Below, piece after piece: positions 59,562-64,000 of a DNA stretch of 64,000 nt. The number at the start of each line of letters is the position of its first letter. The stretch's first letter is position 1. The stretch lies in assembly GCF_016195855.1 (NCBI RefSeq), contig NZ_JACPYU010000009.1, positions 1-64,000 of the forward strand, written 5' to 3'. Source of the DNA: Aquabacterium sp. (lineage in GTDB: Bacteria; Pseudomonadota; Gammaproteobacteria; Burkholderiales; Burkholderiaceae_C). The notes beneath the pieces were generated by a model that worked only from the letters and a program-made list of their open reading frames with translations, did no database searches and was not told the origin of the DNA. Position numbers and translations under genes: made by a program.

Positions 59562-60683
59562 ATGACCAACTCCACCGATTCCCGGACATCACTGCTGCGC
59601 AAAGTCGTCATCGGGGCGGTACTGGCCACATTGGCTGGCGCCGCTTTCCTGGCCTGGAACCGGCTCAAGCCCCAAGGCCTGCCAGCCAGCATCGCCAGCG
59701 GCAATGGCCGCATCGAAGCCACCGACATTGATGTGGCCACCCGCACCTCGGGGCGTTTGAAAGAGCTGCTGGTCAAGGAAGGCGACGATGTCACCGAGGG
59801 TCAGGTGATCGCCCGCATGGACACAGCCACCCTGGACGCCGATCTGCAGCGCGCCCAGGCCCAACTCAAGCAAGCCGAAAACAGCAAGAACACCGCCGCG
59901 GCCGTGCTGGCGCAACGCGAACAAGCGGTGACCACCGCCTCTGCCGTGGTCGCGCAACGGCAGGCCGAGGTGAATCTGGCGACCAAGCAGTTGCAACGCA
60001 CGCAGGAGCTGATCAACAAAGGCTTTGTATCGCCCCAGAAGCTCGACGAGGCACAAGCCCAGTTGGCCGGCGCCAAAGCAGGCCTGAGCGCTGCCCAGTC
60101 TCAAGTAGCAGAGGCGCGCTCTGCCATCGTGGCCACCAAATCCCAACTGGTTGAAGCCGACTCTGTCATCGCGACGGCCCAAGCCTCGCTGGCGCGCGTC
60201 CAGGCGGACCTCAATGACACCGTGTTGCGCGCCCCTCGCGCCGGGCGGGTGCAGGTGCTGGCGGCCCAGGCCGGTGAGGTGCTGGGCGCTGGCGGCCGCG
60301 TGGTGTCGCTGGTGGACGTGGGCGACGTCTACATGACCTTCTTCCTGCCTGAGACCGCCGCCGGGCGCCTGGCGATCGGCAGCGACGTGCGGCTGGTGCT
60401 GGACGCCGCCCCCCAGTATGTGATCCCGGCCAAGGTGTCTTTCGTAGCCAGCGTGGCCCAGTTCACCCCAAAGACCGTGGAGACGACGGCCGAGCGCCAG
60501 AAGCTGGTCTTCAAGGTGCGCGCCCAGATCGACCGTGCCCTGCTTGAGCGCTACCGCCAACAGGTCAAGACCGGCATGCCGGGCATGGCTTACGTGCGCG
60601 TCCAGCCTGATACGCCCTGGCCCGACAAGCTCGCCACCGCCCTGCCCGCCCAGGCCTACGACAAGCCGAGCAGCGCACCGTGA
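59562..60683 (+). CDS. HlyD-family periplasmic adaptor (YhiI-like)
   Basis: 373 residues. One N-terminal membrane helix ([18 protein letters not shown]), lipoyl half [43 protein letters not shown], a long coiled coil of Ala/Gln-rich heptads, the second half [31 protein letters not shown] and a beta-barrel. ATG 59562 is chosen because it gives a normal short N terminus. Its stop overlaps the start of the RbbA-like gene (GTGA). Same order as E. coli yhiI-rbbA-yhhJ. Confidence 0.9.
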   Translation: MTNSTDSRTSLLRKVVIGAVLATLAGAAFLAWNRLKPQGLPASIASGNGRIEATDIDVATRTSGRLKELLVKEGDDVTEGQVIARMDTATLDADLQRAQAQLKQAENSKNTAAAVLAQREQAVTTASAVVAQRQAEVNLATKQLQRTQELINKGFVSPQKLDEAQAQLAGAKAGLSAAQSQVAEARSAIVATKSQLVEADSVIATAQASLARVQADLNDTVLRAPRAGRVQVLAAQAGEVLGAGGRVVSLVDVGDVYMTFFLPETAAGRLAIGSDVRLVLDAAPQYVIPAKVSFVASVAQFTPKTVETTAERQKLVFKVRAQIDRALLERYRQQVKTGMPGMAYVRVQPDTPWPDKLATALPAQAYDKPSSAP

Positions 60684-63418
60684 ACCCGCCTGTTGCCGAC
60701 ATCCAGTCGCTGAGCCATGCCTACAAGCGGGTCAAGGCGCTGGACGAGGTCACCCTGAGTATCCCAGCGGGCTGCATGGTGGGGCTGATCGGCCCCGATG
60801 GCGTGGGCAAGTCCACGCTGCTGGCCCTGCTGGCGGGTGCGCGCCAGATCCAGGCCGGGCGCATCCAGGTGCTGGGGCAGGACATGGCAAAGGCTTCGCA
60901 CCGCCGTGAGGTCTGCCCGCGCATCGCCTACATGCCGCAAGGCCTGGGCAAGAACCTGTACGCGACCTTGTCCGTGCGCGAGAACGTGGACTTCTTTGGG
61001 CGCCTGTTCGGCCATGGTGAACGCGAACGCGCCGCGCGCATCCAGGACCTGCTCACCAGCACCGGCCTGGCGCCCTTTGCCGATCGCCCTGCCGGCAAGC
61101 TGTCGGGTGGCATGAAGCAGAAGCTGGGCTTGTGCTGCGCGCTGATCCATGATCCGGACCTGCTGATCCTGGACGAACCCACTACCGGCGTGGACCCGCT
61201 GTCGCGCCGCCAGTTCTGGGAGCTGATCGAGCGCATCCGCTTGCGCCAGCCCGGCATGAGCGTGCTGATCGCCACCGCCTACATGGAAGAAGCGCAGCGC
61301 TTTGACCACCTGGTGGCCATGGACGCCGGGCGCGTGCTGGCCACGGGCAGCCCCGCCGAGCTGTTGAAGCAGACCGGCCGCGATGACCTGGAAGCAGCCT
61401 TCATCCAGCTCCTGCCCGCACAACGCCGGGAAGGCCACCACGCGCTGGTGGTGCCACCTCGCACCGGCCACGATGGTGACATCGCCATCCAAGCCCAGGG
61501 CCTGACCTGCCGCTTTGGCGACTTCACGGCTGTGGACCATGTCGACCTGTCCATCCACAAGGGCGAGATCTTCGGTTTCCTGGGCTCCAATGGCTGCGGC
61601 AAGACCACGACCATGAAGATGCTCACCGGGCTGCTACCCGCCACAGAAGGCTCGGCCTCGCTGTTTGGCCATCCGGTGGACGCCAATGACCTGGGCATCC
61701 GCCAGCGCGTGGGCTATATGTCGCAAGGCTTCTCGCTGTACAACGAGTTGACCGTGATCCAGAACCTGGCGCTGCACGCACGGCTGTTCCATGTGCCTGC
61801 CGAGCAAAGGGCCGAACGCGTGCGCGCCATGCTTCAGCGCTTCGATCTGGAGTGCGTGGCCACCGAGCTGCCCGAGAAGCTGCCACTGGGTGTGCGCCAG
61901 CGCCTGTCCTTGGCCGTGGCCGTGGTGCACCAGCCCGATATGCTGATCCTGGACGAGCCCACCTCGGGCGTGGACCCGATCGCACGCGACCGCTTCTGGG
62001 AGCTGATGATCCAGCTGTCACGTGAAGACGGTGTCACCTTGTTCATCTCGACGCACTTCATGAACGAGGCCCAGCGCTGCGACCGCATCTCGCTGATGCA
62101 TGCGGGGCACGTGCTGGCCAGCGGCACGCCCACCGACCTGATGCACCAGCATGGTCACCACAGCCTGGAAGAAACCTTCATTGCACTGCTGGAGCAAGCC
62201 CAGGCAGGTGACGTGGCCAACCCACCAGAAGTGCCCATTCAAGCAGCAGCTCAAACCGAAGCCCCGCGCCTGACGTCCGCCCGCCAACGCTCTACCCGTT
62301 TCAGCCTCGCCCGCCTGCTGAGCTACGCCCACCGCGAATCGCTGGAACTGCGGCGCGACCCCATCCGCCTGACGCTGGCATTGCTGGGCACGGCCTTGCT
62401 GATGATCATCATGGGCTACGGCATCAGCATGGATGTGCAGGACCTGCGCTTTGCCGTGCTGGACCGCGACCAGACCTCGATCAGCCGCGACTACGTGCTC
62501 AACATCGCCGGCTCGCCCTACTTTCTGGAGCAGCCCCCCATCCAGAGCGATGCCGATCTGGACCGGCGCATGCGCAATGGCGAGTTGAGCCTGGCCGTGG
62601 AGATCCCACCCGGCTTTGCGGCTGACCTGCAACGAGGCCGCCCCACCAGCATCGGCGTGTGGGTGGATGGCGCCATGCCGCAGCGCGCCGAAACCGTGGC
62701 CGGTTATGTGCAAGGCCTGCATGCCAGCTACCTGAGCGAACAACTGGCGCTGCACGGCATGGCCACACCCGCACTGGCCCAGGTCGAGATCCGCTACCGC
62801 TACAACCCCGATGTCAAAAGCCTGTACGCCATGGTGCCGGCCGTGATCCCCATCCTGCTGATCTTCATCCCGGCGATGCTGACGGCGCTCGGCGTGGTGC
62901 GCGAGAAGGAGCTGGGCTCCATCATCAACCTGTACGTCACCCCTGTCACCAAGCTGGAGTTCCTGCTGGGCAAGCAACTGCCCTATATCGGCACCGCCAT
63001 GGTCAGCTTTGCCTTGATGACGGCCATGGCCGTCTGGGGCTTTGGTGTGCCGCTCAAGGGCAGCCTGCTCACGCTCACGGTGGGTGCCCTGCTCTACGTC
63101 ACCGCCGCCACGGGCCTGGGCCTGTTCATGTCCACCTTCACGGGCAGCCAGATCGCCGCCATCTTCGGCACCTCGCTGGCCACCATGCTGCCGGCCATCC
63201 AGTTCTCCGGCATCATCAACCCGGTGTCCTCGCTGGAAGGCTTTGCGGCCGTGCTGGGCCGCATCTACCCGACAGGCCCGTTCCTGATCATCAGTCGGGG
63301 CACGTATTCCAAGGCGCTGGGTTTTGCCGAGTTGTGGCCTTACTTCGTGCCACTGGCGCTGGCCATTCCCGTGCTGACCATCGTCAGCGTGGCCTTGCTC
63401 AAGAAGCAGGACAAGTGA
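60680..63418 (+). CDS. rbbA: RbbA-like tandem ABC ATPase fused to ABC-2 permease
   Basis: 912 residues from GTG 60680. First ATPase: Walker [10 protein letters not shown] (38-46), signature KLSGGMKQK, Walker [13 protein letters not shown]. Second ATPase: Walker [10 protein letters not shown] (~302-310), a degenerate signature [10 protein letters not shown], Walker [13 protein letters not shown]. The C-terminal ~370 residues are an ABC-2 membrane domain with one leading and five grouped helices. E. coli RbbA was described as a ribosome-associated ATPase, but the architecture and neighbours fit an exporter with adaptor and second permease. Substrate unknown. Confidence 0.92.
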   Translation: MNPPVADIQSLSHAYKRVKALDEVTLSIPAGCMVGLIGPDGVGKSTLLALLAGARQIQAGRIQVLGQDMAKASHRREVCPRIAYMPQGLGKNLYATLSVRENVDFFGRLFGHGERERAARIQDLLTSTGLAPFADRPAGKLSGGMKQKLGLCCALIHDPDLLILDEPTTGVDPLSRRQFWELIERIRLRQPGMSVLIATAYMEEAQRFDHLVAMDAGRVLATGSPAELLKQTGRDDLEAAFIQLLPAQRREGHHALVVPPRTGHDGDIAIQAQGLTCRFGDFTAVDHVDLSIHKGEIFGFLGSNGCGKTTTMKMLTGLLPATEGSASLFGHPVDANDLGIRQRVGYMSQGFSLYNELTVIQNLALHARLFHVPAEQRAERVRAMLQRFDLECVATELPEKLPLGVRQRLSLAVAVVHQPDMLILDEPTSGVDPIARDRFWELMIQLSREDGVTLFISTHFMNEAQRCDRISLMHAGHVLASGTPTDLMHQHGHHSLEETFIALLEQAQAGDVANPPEVPIQAAAQTEAPRLTSARQRSTRFSLARLLSYAHRESLELRRDPIRLTLALLGTALLMIIMGYGISMDVQDLRFAVLDRDQTSISRDYVLNIAGSPYFLEQPPIQSDADLDRRMRNGELSLAVEIPPGFAADLQRGRPTSIGVWVDGAMPQRAETVAGYVQGLHASYLSEQLALHGMATPALAQVEIRYRYNPDVKSLYAMVPAVIPILLIFIPAMLTALGVVREKELGSIINLYVTPVTKLEFLLGKQLPYIGTAMVSFALMTAMAVWGFGVPLKGSLLTLTVGALLYVTAATGLGLFMSTFTGSQIAAIFGTSLATMLPAIQFSGIINPVSSLEGFAAVLGRIYPTGPFLIISRGTYSKALGFAELWPYFVPLALAIPVLTIVSVALLKKQDK

Positions 63419-63425
63419 GCGCACC

Positions 63426-64000
63426 ATGACCAACATGCAGCGATCACTGGCCAATGTTTTCAACTTGGGCGTCAAGGAACTGCGCAGCCTGTGGCGCGAC
63501 CGCCTGCTGCTGCTCTTCGTGATCTGGGCCTTCTCGGGCGCGCTCTACACCGCCGCTAAAGGCGCACCAGACCGCCTGCACCGTGCGCCCATGGCCGTGG
63601 TCGACGAGGACCAGTCCACCCTGTCGCAGCGCATCGTCAATGCCTTTTACCCGCCCACCTTCATGAAGCCCAGCGCGATCGGCCTGCCTGACATGGACCC
63701 GGGCATGGACGCCGGCCGCTACACCTTCGTGATGGACATCCCGCCCGACTTCCAGCGCGACGTGCTGGCCGGCAAATCGCCTGCCATCCAGCTCAATGTG
63801 GACGCCACCCAGATGAGCCAGGCCTTTCTGGGCTCAGGCTACATCCAGAGCATTGCGCTGGGCGAGATCGCCGAGTTCGTGCAACGCGAGCGCACGGTCA
63901 GCACACCTCTTGTAGACCTGGCCATGCGCATGCGCTTCAACCCCGCGCTGGACAACACCTGGTTCATGGGCGTGATGGAGCTCATCAACAACGTGACCAT
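63426..64000 (+). CDS. ABC-2 type permease (YhhJ-like), truncated by window end
   Basis: 191 residues visible with no stop before the end. Begins MTNMQRSLANVFNLGVKELRSLWRD, then one membrane helix (RLLLLFVIWAFSGALYTAA) and an ABC-2 extracytoplasmic segment (PMAVVDEDQSTLSQRIVNAF, DIPPDFQRDVLAGKSPAIQLNVDATQ). The layout parallels the permease part of the preceding gene, including [10 protein letters not shown] against DEDQSTLSQR. It starts 7 b after rbbA and completes the adaptor/ATPase-permease/permease operon. Confidence 0.92.
   Translation, partial: MTNMQRSLANVFNLGVKELRSLWRDRLLLLFVIWAFSGALYTAAKGAPDRLHRAPMAVVDEDQSTLSQRIVNAFYPPTFMKPSAIGLPDMDPGMDAGRYTFVMDIPPDFQRDVLAGKSPAIQLNVDATQMSQAFLGSGYIQSIALGEIAEFVQRERTVSTPLVDLAMRMRFNPALDNTWFMGVMELINNVT

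Overview
The window reads as a chromosomal segment of a high-GC betaproteobacterium of the order Burkholderiales. Supporting points are the tig-tRNA-Leu/clpP/clpX/lon block, a short-type psd next to pssA and leuA, a small H-NS-type protein with a KYRN..TGETW..RG tail, a moxR-DUF58-tgpA operon, and PEP-CTERM/exosortase-associated genes. A genus cannot be fixed from this; Aquabacterium/Sphaerotilaceae-like organisms would fit. No insertion sequence, phage, CRISPR array or replication origin is visible. No gene-free stretch exceeds about 300 bases; the longest (about 235-295 b, at 18.85-19.15, 28.05-28.30, 34.07-34.35, 55.85-56.13 and 59.33-59.56 kb) carry promoters, hairpins or nothing I can name.

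Region 1 (1-18.9 kb) is the accessory, most unusual part. It opens with the 3' end of a giant protein made of an uninterrupted array of 8-residue repeats, followed by a Ca-binding-type C-terminal domain. Next come a UDP-xylose synthase, an exostosin-like glycosyltransferase, a GT8 glycosyltransferase and two GDP-mannose-dehydratase-family genes on the + strand. Facing them on the - strand are a GT4/zinc-ribbon/methyltransferase fusion, a TPR / O-GlcNAc-transferase-like (GT41) / fucosyltransferase-like fusion, and a complete type I secretion system (TolC, HlyD-type adaptor, LapB-type ABC exporter). A small methyltransferase follows at 19.1 kb. My reading, which is inference, is that the locus makes, cytoplasmically glycosylates and exports a giant Ser/Thr-studded repeat protein.

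Region 2 (19.8-29.5 kb) holds three tRNA genes (Cys, Gly, Leu), dadA and a second tRNA-Cys. It continues with a four-gene set of two paralogous solute-binding-like proteins, a FtsX-type permease and an AttH/CrtC-like lipocalin protein (no ATPase visible), then a PEP-CTERM protein and a second identical tRNA-Gly. Region 3 (29.5-35.8 kb) is the proteostasis block lon, clpX, clpP, tig and tRNA-Leu, with a heat-shock-type promoter before lon.

Region 4 (35.9-44.7 kb) has an RND efflux pump and adaptor behind a palindromic operator, a degenerate squalene-synthase-like protein, a TIGR03790-like exosortase-associated protein, an IclR regulator and a PBP7-type endopeptidase. Region 5 (44.8-50.4 kb) has leuA, preceded by an intact leucine attenuator with an 18-residue leader peptide carrying five consecutive Leu codons, then pssA, psd (its pyruvoyl-forming Ser is replaced by Ala), an MscS channel and a histone-deacetylase-like enzyme. 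Region 6 (50.4-64 kb) has moxR-DUF58-tgpA, mltB, an H-NS-like gene, an M16 peptidase, and a yhiI-rbbA-yhhJ-like transporter operon cut off by the window end.
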